A DNA stretch of 64,000 bases from Phytohabitans sp037414955. Lineage in GTDB: Bacteria > Actinomycetota > Actinomycetes > Mycobacteriales > Micromonosporaceae. Position 1 is the stretch's first letter; every line of letters starts with the position of its first letter. This document shows, in pieces, positions 7,244 to 15,452 of the stretch. The position numbers were made by a program, and so were the translations under genes. The notes beneath the pieces are model-generated. The model was not told where the DNA came from and searched no databases. It saw only the letters and a program-made list of their open reading frames with translations. The stretch is from contig JBBEWH010000014.1 of assembly GCA_037414955.1 (NCBI GenBank), positions 61,811 through 125,810 of the forward strand, written 5' to 3'.

Positions 7244-9880
7244 ATGCGGGGTCGGACAGCAAGCAACCTCGGGCCCGTCCTGCTGCTGGTCGGCATCCCC
7301 GTCGCCCTGGTGCGCCTGGCCGGCTGGCCACTACCGACCAGCACGCCCACCGCACAGGAACTGAGCCGGTGGCTGGAACAACCCCTCACCCACGCCACGG
7401 TGACCGGCACGATCACGCTGGCCGCGTGGGGCATCTGGCTGATCCTCGCCGCCGCCGCGGCCACCCAGCTGTACCAGTGGGTCACCCGCAGGTACCGGAT
7501 GCCCCGCCTCGCTCCGCCCCGCCCGCTGCAGGTACTCGCCGCGGCGCTGCTGGGCACCACCGCGGTCAGCGCGGCCGCCGGCGCCGCCCCGGCGCACGGC
7601 GGCACCGCCACCGCTGCGGCCGGCGACCGTGATCTCGATCGACCGGCACCGGCCAGCCCCACGCCGACGGGCACCAGCAGCACACCGCGCCAGCCGGCCA
7701 CCGGGCCGTTCGTCTACGAGGTCGCGCGCGGCGACTGGCTCGGCGCGGTCGCGGAACGCTACCTGGGCGACTTCGACCGCTACCACGACATCCGGCGCCT
7801 CAACCCGCACCTGATCCCGGCACCATCCGGTGTGGACGGCCCGGACCACATCCACCCCGGCGAGCGGTACACCCTGCCACCCGACGCCCACGACCGCGGC
7901 CCACAACGGCACGCCACCGGCCAGCTGCTGCCCAGCCGGCCACCAGCCCCAGTCCGCCCACCGAGCCGGCCGCAGCGCCCCGCCACCCCCGGCCCGGCCA
8001 TCACACCCTCAGCCGCGCCCACACCCACGGTCTCCAGCGGCCCAGCGTCATCGACGCCCGCCTTCACACCGCCCACCAGCCCGGGGGCGGCCACCACGGA
8101 CCATGCCGACCCGGACCCCGGAGTCGACCTCGGCGACCACGGTTGGGTCACCGTCCAGCTGGCCGCCGCGGTCGCCGCCGCTGCCGCGCTGGTCTGGATC
8201 CACCGACGCCGCCGCTACCGGCCCCGGCCTGCCGGAACCGACCACCGCGACGACCCCGACCTGGCCCCGCTGCCGCGCACCGTCGCAGCGCTGCACGCCT
8301 CGGCTCGCACATCCACCACGGAGGACGACATGGACACGATCGAACAGCAGGCCTTCGACGCCACCACCGTGGTCACCGCCTCCCTGGGCAGTCACACGAG
8401 CACGTTGCTGCACCTTCGCGACCTTCCCGCCCGCGGCCTCGGCCTCACCGGGCCCGGCGCCGACGGTGCCGCGCGCGGGCTGCTGACCTCCGTCCTGTCC
8501 GCCGGGGGAGCCTGGGCGCCAGCCACGGTCATCACCACCGCCGACGACCTGCGACGCATCCTGCCCGGCCACGAGCACAGCACCGCGCAGCTGGAACGGC
8601 TGCACGTGGCCGACACCATCGAGCACGCCCTGGACGAGCTCGAACGCCACCTGCTGCACCGTGCCAGGCTGGCGGAGGAGGCCAGTGACCTCACCGGTGT
8701 GCTCGTCGCAGACGAGAGCGAGCCACCACCGACGGTGTTTCTGGCCACGGCACCAACCGGTGGGCTGGTTACCCGGCTGACGGGCACCCTTGCCGCCGGC
8801 GCGCAACTGGCGCTCTTCGGCGTCGTCCTCGGCGCCTGGCCCGCCGGACAGACCTGGCAGGTCCATGCCGATGGCACCACCACCGCCAACGGCCACGCCG
8901 GTCCACGGCTCAACGTCCTCGATACCACCGCGACCCGGGAGATTCTTGACACGATCCAGCAGGCCCGTCCCGCCCAGGACGACTCCGCAGCCGCACCGTC
9001 CCAGCGATCGGCCTCAGCCGACGCCGTCGACGCCTCGCCCGCTAGGCAGGCCGCGCCGACGCCGCCCATACCCGACTCACCGGCACGAGATGAGCCCGAT
9101 GGGTCGGCCGAGCCAGGCCGACGTGTTCGTCTCATCGTCCTCGGTAAACCCGCCGTCCAGGTTCTGGACGCCAGCCAACGCAACGACCTACGGATACGCC
9201 GAAGCGACGGTGTCCAGATTCTCGTGCACCTCGCTGTCAACCCTGACGGCGCCACCAGCGACGAGCTCATGGCCCTCCTGTGGCCAGAGATTCGCCCCCG
9301 CCACTCACGCGGCCGGTTCCATACCACCATCTCCGAACTGCGCCGCACCCTGACCGAAGCCATCGACGCCGACCCCATCATCCGCACCGACGAGCGTTAC
9401 CGCCTCGACCCGCAGCGCGTTGAAGTGGACCTCTGGGCCCTGCATGCCGCACTCGATTCTGCGGCGACGACCGTCGACCCGGCCGAGCACGCCGCGGCGC
9501 TACGCAAGGTCGTCGACCTGTACACCGGCACCATCGCCGAAGGCCACCACTGGCTGTGGCTAGCCCCCTACCAGGAGACGACCCGCCGGCACGTCGTCGA
9601 CGCCTACGTCCACCTCGCCGACAGCGCGTCCGAGGCCCGGCAGGCGCTGGCTCACATCCAGAGCGCCATCCGGCTCGACCCCTACAACGAGGACCTCTAC
9701 CAGCACGCCATGCGCCTGCACGGTCGCCTCGCCAGCCCCGACGGCATCCGGCGCACCCTGCGCGCCCTGGCCGAGCGTCTTGCCGAACTGGAGCTTCAGG
9801 TCTCACCCCACACCCAGCAGGTCGCGACCGAGCTCGTCGAACGGCTGGGCATTCGCGAACGGATCCAGCGCGACGCCTGA
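7244..9880 (+). CDS. Membrane-anchored LysM + SARP-like (winged helix + BTAD) protein
   Basis: An 878-residue paralogue of the preceding gene; the first ~75 residues align closely (L-L-x-G-I-P-V-x-L-V-R-x-A-G-W-P-L-P). Order: two N-terminal membrane segments (~8-27, ~45-75), a LysM module (~155-212, Y-E-V-A-R-G-D-W-L-G-A-V-A-E-R-Y-L-G), a Pro/Thr/Ser-rich linker, another hydrophobic segment (~302-318) followed by H-R-R-R-R, an unnamed soluble domain, a winged helix (~625-720) and a BTAD domain (~726-870). LysM binds glycans such as peptidoglycan and should be outside, while the winged helix and BTAD should be cytoplasmic. The layout therefore fits a one-piece envelope sensor and DNA-binding protein; that is inference. 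ATG 7244 has the ribosome site GGGAAGGGA. Confidence 0.82.
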   Translation: MRGRTASNLGPVLLLVGIPVALVRLAGWPLPTSTPTAQELSRWLEQPLTHATVTGTITLAAWGIWLILAAAAATQLYQWVTRRYRMPRLAPPRPLQVLAAALLGTTAVSAAAGAAPAHGGTATAAAGDRDLDRPAPASPTPTGTSSTPRQPATGPFVYEVARGDWLGAVAERYLGDFDRYHDIRRLNPHLIPAPSGVDGPDHIHPGERYTLPPDAHDRGPQRHATGQLLPSRPPAPVRPPSRPQRPATPGPAITPSAAPTPTVSSGPASSTPAFTPPTSPGAATTDHADPDPGVDLGDHGWVTVQLAAAVAAAAALVWIHRRRRYRPRPAGTDHRDDPDLAPLPRTVAALHASARTSTTEDDMDTIEQQAFDATTVVTASLGSHTSTLLHLRDLPARGLGLTGPGADGAARGLLTSVLSAGGAWAPATVITTADDLRRILPGHEHSTAQLERLHVADTIEHALDELERHLLHRARLAEEASDLTGVLVADESEPPPTVFLATAPTGGLVTRLTGTLAAGAQLALFGVVLGAWPAGQTWQVHADGTTTANGHAGPRLNVLDTTATREILDTIQQARPAQDDSAAAPSQRSASADAVDASPARQAAPTPPIPDSPARDEPDGSAEPGRRVRLIVLGKPAVQVLDASQRNDLRIRRSDGVQILVHLAVNPDGATSDELMALLWPEIRPRHSRGRFHTTISELRRTLTEAIDADPIIRTDERYRLDPQRVEVDLWALHAALDSAATTVDPAEHAAALRKVVDLYTGTIAEGHHWLWLAPYQETTRRHVVDAYVHLADSASEARQALAHIQSAIRLDPYNEDLYQHAMRLHGRLASPDGIRRTLRALAERLAELELQVSPHTQQVATELVERLGIRERIQRDA

Positions 9881-10241
9881 CGCGCCAAGCCCGGCATGCT
9901 GCCCCGCACCGCCAGCGACAACGTGCGACCGCGATCGCATGCGGTCCTAGCGTCGTCGGGGGTGGACGAGGCAGCGGGCAGTTTGTCCGTTGCCAACGAA
10001 GTCTGTCCGTATGCCACTGAACTCTGTCTCCCAGCGCACCGAACGAGTGACGGCTCTGCCGCCGGCTGCTGGTGAACAAGGCGGATCCCAGTAACGAACG
10101 ATCCGTTGCGACTCCCGTGGGTCAGCGTCAGGGCCTACCAGCCTGTGGCGCCTACGTTCTGTCACCGACTGGAGAGGCACTGACGCACCGGATCGCGGCA
10201 AATCCGTACACGTGATCTTGGATAGGCCTCGACGGGTGGCG
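9881..10241. other. Intergenic region with an orphan promoter-like motif
   Basis: About 360 bases without a convincing gene, lying between the 3' ends of two convergent genes. It contains TCCTAGCGTCG at 9946-9956, matching the promoter-like string upstream of 7244. This is preceded by an imperfect dyad, ACCGC...GCGGT around 9928-9945. No plus-strand gene follows. It could be the remnant of another copy of the SARP-like cassette or the promoter of a short RNA. Confidence 0.35.
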
Positions 10242-10958
10242 CTACGGGGCTGATTCCACTGATACGGCCGCGGTTGAGACGAGTCCGGCGAGTATGGTTG
10301 TCTCGGCCATGATGCTGATGTGGCCGCGGCGCGGGACGAGCACCAGGCGGGCGTTTGGCGTGGCGGCCAGAAACCGTCGCTCATCCGCGCGGAACGGGTC
10401 GCGGGCCCCGTTGAACAGCAGCACGGGTCCCGGATAACGGCGGAGGTCTGCGATGGGGTCCAGTGCGGATACAGCCGCGACGACCTCTGGCATTACTGCG
10501 CAACGGACGCCGCCAGCGATCATCGCCTCGGCGATCGGGCCTGTCAACGTTCGCCGAAATCCCCGCACGCTGAGCTGGTCGGCCACCGCCGGACTGCTGG
10601 CCGCGAGCCGGGCCATGAAGCGGTAGGCCGACAGGAACGCTCCGCGTGGCCGGACGGTGCAACCGCCGGCGACGAGAGCTGCGACTCGGTCGGGGTGCCG
10701 GCTCGCGGTGGCGATCGCCAGGAAACCGCCGAGCGAGTGCCCGACCAGCACGGCCCGACCGCCCACATCGTCAATGGCGGCAAGGATCGCCTCGACCGCG
10801 CTGTGCGTGGTGAACCGCTCGGCGCGCCGCGTGCCATGGCCGGGCAGGTCGGGCGCGGCGGTGCGGCCGTCGACGAGTGCGGCGACCGGCCCCCACATGC
10901 TGCCGCTGACCCGGATGCCGTGGACGAACACCGTTGGGATCCTGCCGACTGCAACCAT
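10242..10958 (-). CDS. Alpha/beta-fold hydrolase
   Basis: A 238-residue alpha/beta hydrolase: an oxyanion-loop motif near the N-terminus (F-V-H-G-I-R-V-S-G-S-M-W), the nucleophile elbow G-H-S-L-G-G (~residues 75-80), an Asp-containing strand (L-L-F-N-G-A-R-D-P-F) and a C-terminal His (R-R-G-H-I-S). This is the usual Ser-Asp-His arrangement of esterases, lipases and haloperoxidase-like enzymes; the substrate cannot be inferred. ATG 10958 was chosen because GGAAGG sits seven bases upstream; a TTG at 10973 is in frame but lies before that site. It is transcribed divergently from a TetR regulator, with a perfect dyad between them, so it is the likely target of that regulator. There is no signal peptide, so it is probably cytoplasmic. 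Confidence 0.88.
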   Translation of the reverse strand: MVAVGRIPTVFVHGIRVSGSMWGPVAALVDGRTAAPDLPGHGTRRAERFTTHSAVEAILAAIDDVGGRAVLVGHSLGGFLAIATASRHPDRVAALVAGGCTVRPRGAFLSAYRFMARLAASSPAVADQLSVRGFRRTLTGPIAEAMIAGGVRCAVMPEVVAAVSALDPIADLRRYPGPVLLFNGARDPFRADERRFLAATPNARLVLVPRRGHISIMAETTILAGLVSTAAVSVESAP

Positions 10959-10979
10959 AACGCCACCTTCCAAGGCAAT

Positions 10980-10996
10980 CGCAACGCGACGTTGCG
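10980..10996. promoter_or_regulatory. TetR operator between hydrolase and regulator
   Basis: Perfect inverted repeat CGCAACG-CGA-CGTTGCG in the 64-base gap between the divergent hydrolase and TetR genes. It lies just upstream of a possible -10 (TAGCGT/TAGACT) for the TetR gene. The position and symmetry fit a TetR operator controlling both genes. Confidence 0.7.
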
Positions 10997-11022
10997 TTGC
11001 ACTTTAGCGTAGACTACCCGGC

Positions 11023-11586
11023 ATGACCGACAGAAGAGGGCCACGGCGAGCCGCGGAGATCCTCGACGCGACCCTCCACCTGCTCGCAGAACGCGGCTAC
11101 GAGCGGCTCACGATCGAGGGCGTCGCCGAGCGCGCCGGCGTGAACAAGACCACCATCTATCGCTGGTGGTCGTCCAAGCCCGCACTCCTCGGCGCGGCGC
11201 TGATCGACGCACCTCTGCTGCGGTTCATCGCGCCAGACACCGGCACCCTGCACGGCGACCTGACGGCCCTCGTTCAGGCATTAGTCAGACTGCTCACCGA
11301 ACCGCCATCGGCCGCCGTCGCGGTCGCCGCGTTCGGCGCCGCCGCCCAGAATGCGGAGCTGGCAGCATACGCGCGGGCCTTCTTCGCCGACCGCCTCGCC
11401 GCCGAGCTGCCGATCTTCGCACGCGCGGCCCAACGGGGCGAACTGACCGCCGACGCCGACCCGGCGCTCATCATGGACGCTCTCGCAGGCGCGGTCTGGG
11501 TCCGCGTCGTACTGCGCCAGCTTCCCATCGAGGAGGACTACGCAGCGAAGCTCGGATCCATGCTGCTCGCAGGAGTCGCCTTATGA
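11023..11586 (+). CDS. TetR/AcrR-family transcriptional regulator
   Basis: A 187-residue repressor. The N-terminal HTH occupies residues ~8-55: R-A-A-E-I-L-D-A-T-L, then T-I-E-G-V-A-E-R-A-G-V-N-K-T-T-I-Y-R-W-W, a recognition helix typical of the family. The alpha-helical C-terminal domain (~70-185) would bind the ligand and form the dimer; its sequence gives no clue to the ligand. It is divergent from the alpha/beta hydrolase at 10242-10958 and shares a 64-base promoter region containing a perfect 7-3-7 dyad, so it most likely represses itself and the hydrolase. Translation may be near-leaderless, because a -10-like TAGACT ends only about 12 bases before the ATG. Confidence 0.9.
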   Translation: MTDRRGPRRAAEILDATLHLLAERGYERLTIEGVAERAGVNKTTIYRWWSSKPALLGAALIDAPLLRFIAPDTGTLHGDLTALVQALVRLLTEPPSAAVAVAAFGAAAQNAELAAYARAFFADRLAAELPIFARAAQRGELTADADPALIMDALAGAVWVRVVLRQLPIEEDYAAKLGSMLLAGVAL

Positions 11587-12086
11587 ACAGCGCCTCGCAG
11601 GGACGCGATCGCCGACCTGCAACTTGATCTCGCCCGGAGCCCGGCGAGGCAGGGCCACTTCCGGTGTCGTGCGACGACTCTCGATGCTTCAGCAGCCTTT
11701 GCGACATCGAACGACTCCGTCGCATCCGCACATCGGCATGACCGCACGCCGACGAGCGGCGCCCGCCGTTACCTTCGGTGACGGGCAGATCGCGGCAGGA
11801 GAGCGCGACTCCGACGAGCGCCACATTAGCGCTGTTGATCTCGCGAGCGCGTGGGTACGGCGGATCGTGTTTCCCGGCGCAGCTCCGACTTAACAGCAAC
11901 GGACTAACTGATCGCTGCTCTCGTGTTGGAGGGCTGAGGTGAATCGATCAGAAGCAAGGCCATCCAGGCTCCGACGGATCGAGCGGCCCGAGTCCGGGTC
12001 GAGAAGAATGACTGGACGGTCCACGTCCATTGCCCCCTCGCCACGGCCGTCGGAGGACCGCTACATTCCCCGTGGGGGTGGTCGCG
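11587..12086. other. Non-coding stretch before the NACHT gene
   Basis: About 500 bases with no convincing gene. Short open frames (for example 11624-11893 on the plus strand) have arginine/alanine-rich, antisense-like translations and no ribosome site. The last bases, CGTGGGGGTGGTCGCG, serve as the leader of the NACHT gene. The rest probably holds its promoter, but no element stands out. Confidence 0.45.
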
Positions 12087-15000
12087 ATGAGCGGCATCGA
12101 GACGGCGTTGGTCAATGTCGGCCGGGCAGTGGTGACCCCGTTGTTCACTCGGTGGCTCGCCGACCGGCGGGCCGCCCGGGAGCGCACGTTGCCTTTGGCG
12201 GAACTTTTGCGGGATAGGGCCACTGATGAGTTGTCTCGGCGTCGTGGGGAGCGCCAGATCGAGTCGCTTATCGACGAGGTCGCCGAGCGGCTCAGGCCGT
12301 TGCTTGCGACCCGCTTCGCCGCCTTGCCGGCTCACGAGACGGCTGCCGCGCTGCAGGCGGTGGCGGATACCTTCGTGCAGGCCGATCTGTCCGATGACGT
12401 GCTGTTCGCCACCGACCTGAATCCGGACCGGTTGTGCGGGCACCTGCGCCGGAGTGCACCGCCGGCAGCCCTGTCCGACCTGAGCGGCCGGTTGTACGAC
12501 CTAGTGCTGGAGGACTGCAGCCGCTGTTTCGCCCAGCTCGCGATGCAAGCTAAGCCGTTCGCTGGCCGGGCAGCGGTCGAGACTCTCGAACGGCTGTCTA
12601 CTTTGGTCACCCTGTTGTCCGCCACGATCCGGCGCCTGGAGCTCACTGGCCTTCCTCCGGTCGAGTTCGCGACGAAGTACATGGAGGTGCTGGCCACGAA
12701 GCTCAACGTGCTGGAACTCGTCGGTGTCGAGACCCCGTATCGGCCGCAGACCAAGCTGAGCGTGGCGTACATCAGCCTCGCTGTCAGCGGTGAGGGCGCC
12801 GCGCAGGCACGCGCGCCGCAATGGGAACCAGGCCTGGTGCCCCACGCCCGGCCCGACGGCGGTGCCGAGCGCATCGAGCAGGCGCTAGCCCGACGGCGCC
12901 GCACGCTGATCCGCGGTGAGGCCGGTACCGGCAAGTCGACCCTGCTGCGCTGGCTGGCGGTGACCGCGGCGGAGAACGGTTTCGCGGGTGCGCTGGCCGG
13001 CTGGAACGGCCGGATTCCGTTCCTGGTCAAGTTACGCAGCTGGCCGGACCGGCTACCGGCGCCGGAGCAGTTCCTCTCCGGGGTGGCGGACGCCATCGTC
13101 GGCACGATGCCGCCCGGCTGGGTGCACCGGCAGCTCGCCGAGGGGCGCGGCCTCCTGCTCATCGACGGCGTCGACGAACTCCCGGCCGAGCGGCGACCGG
13201 CGGTGCGGATATGGCTCAAGGATCTGCTCGACGCGTATCCGGACTCGCTGGCGGTGGTTACCTCGCGGCCGCCGGCCGCGCCGGTCCGCTGGCTGGAAGC
13301 GGAGGGATTCCAGTCACTCACCCTGGAACGGCTGACGCCGGCGGACATACGCGCTCTGATCGACCAGTGGCACCGCGCCGCCGTCATCACGCCGACATGG
13401 CCACCGCCGCACCGCCCGCGGTACGAACAATCGCTGCTCACTCAGCTGGCGGCGAACCGGCACCTGTACCGGCTCGCCGGGAATCCGTTGATGGCCGCCA
13501 TGCTGTGCGCGTTGAACCTGGGCCGTGAGACCCACCTGCCGGCCGACCGGATGAGTATCTACCAAGCCGCGGTGGAGATGCTGCTGCACCGCCGCGACAC
13601 CGAACGCGGCGTGCGGTCCACCATGCCGGAAATGACCGTGCCGGAGCGGCTGCAACTCCTGCAGGACCTGGCTTGGCGACTGTCGCTGAATGGCCGGTCC
13701 GAGCTATCCCGAGCCGAGGCGGTGGAGCACCTGGAACGCCGGCTGGCCGCGATGCCGAGGGTGACGGCGCCAGCCGGCACGGTGCTGAGCCACCTCGTCG
13801 AGCGCAGCGGTGTGCTGCGCGAGCCGGCGGTGGACCGGATCGACTTCGTCCACCGCACCTTCCAGGAGTACCTGGCGGCGCGGGAGGCAGCCGAGCAGAG
13901 CATGGGCGGGATGCTCGCCGGTCACGCTCACCTGGACACCTGGCGGGAGATCGTCATCATGGCGGCAGGGCACGGCAACAGCCCGACGCGGACCGAGCTG
14001 ATCGAAGGCATCCTGCGGCGAGCCGACCGCGAACCGCGGCACCGCCGTGCGCTGACCCTGCTCGCCGCGGCGTGCCGCGAGACGCTGCCATCCCTCCAGC
14101 CGCCGGAACTGCTGACCGAGATCGACCGCCGCCTGGACAGCCTGCTCCCGCCGCGCAACCGCACAGAGGCCCGGTCGCTCTACACGGTCGGTGAACCGCT
14201 GCTCCACCGGCTGACAACCGACGGAAGGAACCTCACGCCGAAGCAGACCGCCGCGGTGATCCGCACCGCGGCTCTCATCAACGGGCCACGCGCGCTCCAC
14301 CTGCTCGCCGGTTTCGCCGGCGACGCCCGCGCCGAGGTGCAACGCGAGCTGACCGAGGTGTGGCGGTACTTCGATCCAGAGCAGTATGCCCAGCAGGTAC
14401 TCCAGGACGCACCACTGGACGAGGGCCGGGTCTGGATCACCGAGCCAGCGCTGCTGCCCTACGCCTCTGACCTGCGCCATTTGACCGCGATACGGCTGGA
14501 CTGTGAATCGACCGTTGACCTCACCTCAATCGGCGCCAGTCCGAAACTCACCCGTCTGAACTTGACGAGAGACTGGCGAGGGTCCACCCGGACGCTCGCC
14601 ATGTTTCCCAACCTCCGTGCCCTCCTGCTCATGACGGACCGCGCGATCACGGCCGCAGACGTCCGGCCCCTGACCGAGTTGCCTAAGCTACGCCGGCTTT
14701 GGCTGTACGGCGGTGGCGTGCAGCAGGACGCCGTAGACGCGCTCACGCTGGCGACGGACCTAACCGAGGTTCACATGGCGAGTGCGGACAACACCGATCT
14801 CTCGGCCGTGGCCAGGATGCCCGCCTTGCGAATGCTCGGAATTACCGGACGAGCCTCCGGGTCATTTCCCCGCCTGCCGACGAACGGACTGTCCGGGCTC
14901 TCGCTGGGTCATTGGGGTTCCGCGCCGGACGACCCGAAGGCGCTGGCTCGCGCCTTTCCCATGGTGACCGAGCTGCAGCTTTACGGCTCCGAGTGGCCCG

Positions 15001-15344
15001 AGGACCTGGGCTTCGTCGGTGAGTTCCCGCGGCTCGAGCGCCTATCGTTGGACCACGCGATGACCGGCCGCGTCGCCAGCCTGCGCGCCCCGGCCGCCCT
15101 CCGGGAGGTCGACCTCGGCTTCGCCATCGAGGTGGACATGACCGCGTTGGCGCAGATGCGGCAGTTGCAGCGGATCAGCCTCCGGTGGATCGACCGACCC
15201 GTGGATTTGACTCCCTTTCGGGCGTGGGACGGTGGTGCCCTCACCATCGAGACGGCGTCCACCCAGCGACTCGTGCACCGGGACGGGCTACCGCCTACGG
15301 TACGGATCCGGCGCCTCGACTCAGACGGCGTCCGCTACGACTGA
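12087..15344 (+). CDS. NACHT-family NTPase with N-terminal helical domain and leucine-rich repeats
   Basis: A 1085-residue STAND NTPase of the NLR type. Residues ~1-230 are alpha-helical and match the style of the NACHT N-terminal helical domain of actinobacteria (M-S-G-I-E-T-A-L-V-N-V-G-R-A-V-V). The NACHT core follows: Walker A G-E-A-G-T-G-K-S-T (277-285), Walker B L-L-L-I-D-G-V-D-E-L (~357-366), and later H-R-T-F-Q-E-Y-L-A-A-R, a winged-helix signature. From ~795 to ~1060 there are leucine-rich repeats (L-R-H-L-T-A-I-R-L, L-P-K-L-R-R-L-W-L). Bacterial NACHT proteins include phage-defence proteins in which the repeats sense the invader; no separate toxic domain is recognisable here, so the N-terminal domain may be the effector. 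ATG 12087 has GGGGGTGG upstream. A REase-STAND gene is convergent downstream. Confidence 0.88.
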   Translation: MSGIETALVNVGRAVVTPLFTRWLADRRAARERTLPLAELLRDRATDELSRRRGERQIESLIDEVAERLRPLLATRFAALPAHETAAALQAVADTFVQADLSDDVLFATDLNPDRLCGHLRRSAPPAALSDLSGRLYDLVLEDCSRCFAQLAMQAKPFAGRAAVETLERLSTLVTLLSATIRRLELTGLPPVEFATKYMEVLATKLNVLELVGVETPYRPQTKLSVAYISLAVSGEGAAQARAPQWEPGLVPHARPDGGAERIEQALARRRRTLIRGEAGTGKSTLLRWLAVTAAENGFAGALAGWNGRIPFLVKLRSWPDRLPAPEQFLSGVADAIVGTMPPGWVHRQLAEGRGLLLIDGVDELPAERRPAVRIWLKDLLDAYPDSLAVVTSRPPAAPVRWLEAEGFQSLTLERLTPADIRALIDQWHRAAVITPTWPPPHRPRYEQSLLTQLAANRHLYRLAGNPLMAAMLCALNLGRETHLPADRMSIYQAAVEMLLHRRDTERGVRSTMPEMTVPERLQLLQDLAWRLSLNGRSELSRAEAVEHLERRLAAMPRVTAPAGTVLSHLVERSGVLREPAVDRIDFVHRTFQEYLAAREAAEQSMGGMLAGHAHLDTWREIVIMAAGHGNSPTRTELIEGILRRADREPRHRRALTLLAAACRETLPSLQPPELLTEIDRRLDSLLPPRNRTEARSLYTVGEPLLHRLTTDGRNLTPKQTAAVIRTAALINGPRALHLLAGFAGDARAEVQRELTEVWRYFDPEQYAQQVLQDAPLDEGRVWITEPALLPYASDLRHLTAIRLDCESTVDLTSIGASPKLTRLNLTRDWRGSTRTLAMFPNLRALLLMTDRAITAADVRPLTELPKLRRLWLYGGGVQQDAVDALTLATDLTEVHMASADNTDLSAVARMPALRMLGITGRASGSFPRLPTNGLSGLSLGHWGSAPDDPKALARAFPMVTELQLYGSEWPEDLGFVGEFPRLERLSLDHAMTGRVASLRAPAALREVDLGFAIEVDMTALAQMRQLQRISLRWIDRPVDLTPFRAWDGGALTIETASTQRLVHRDGLPPTVRIRRLDSDGVRYD

Positions 15345-15452
15345 CCGGCCGGGCGGATCAAATCGCCTTCTGCGGAGAGTCGGGCAGCTTCGCGCGTTAT
15401 CCGCGGCATGACAGCGCATGCGTCTTATGTTGGAAACCCTGCTGGATCGGCG

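Noticed and set aside
11624..11893. Small plus-strand frame before the NACHT gene
   Set aside because: No ribosome site, no recognisable domain, and Arg/Ala-rich composition.
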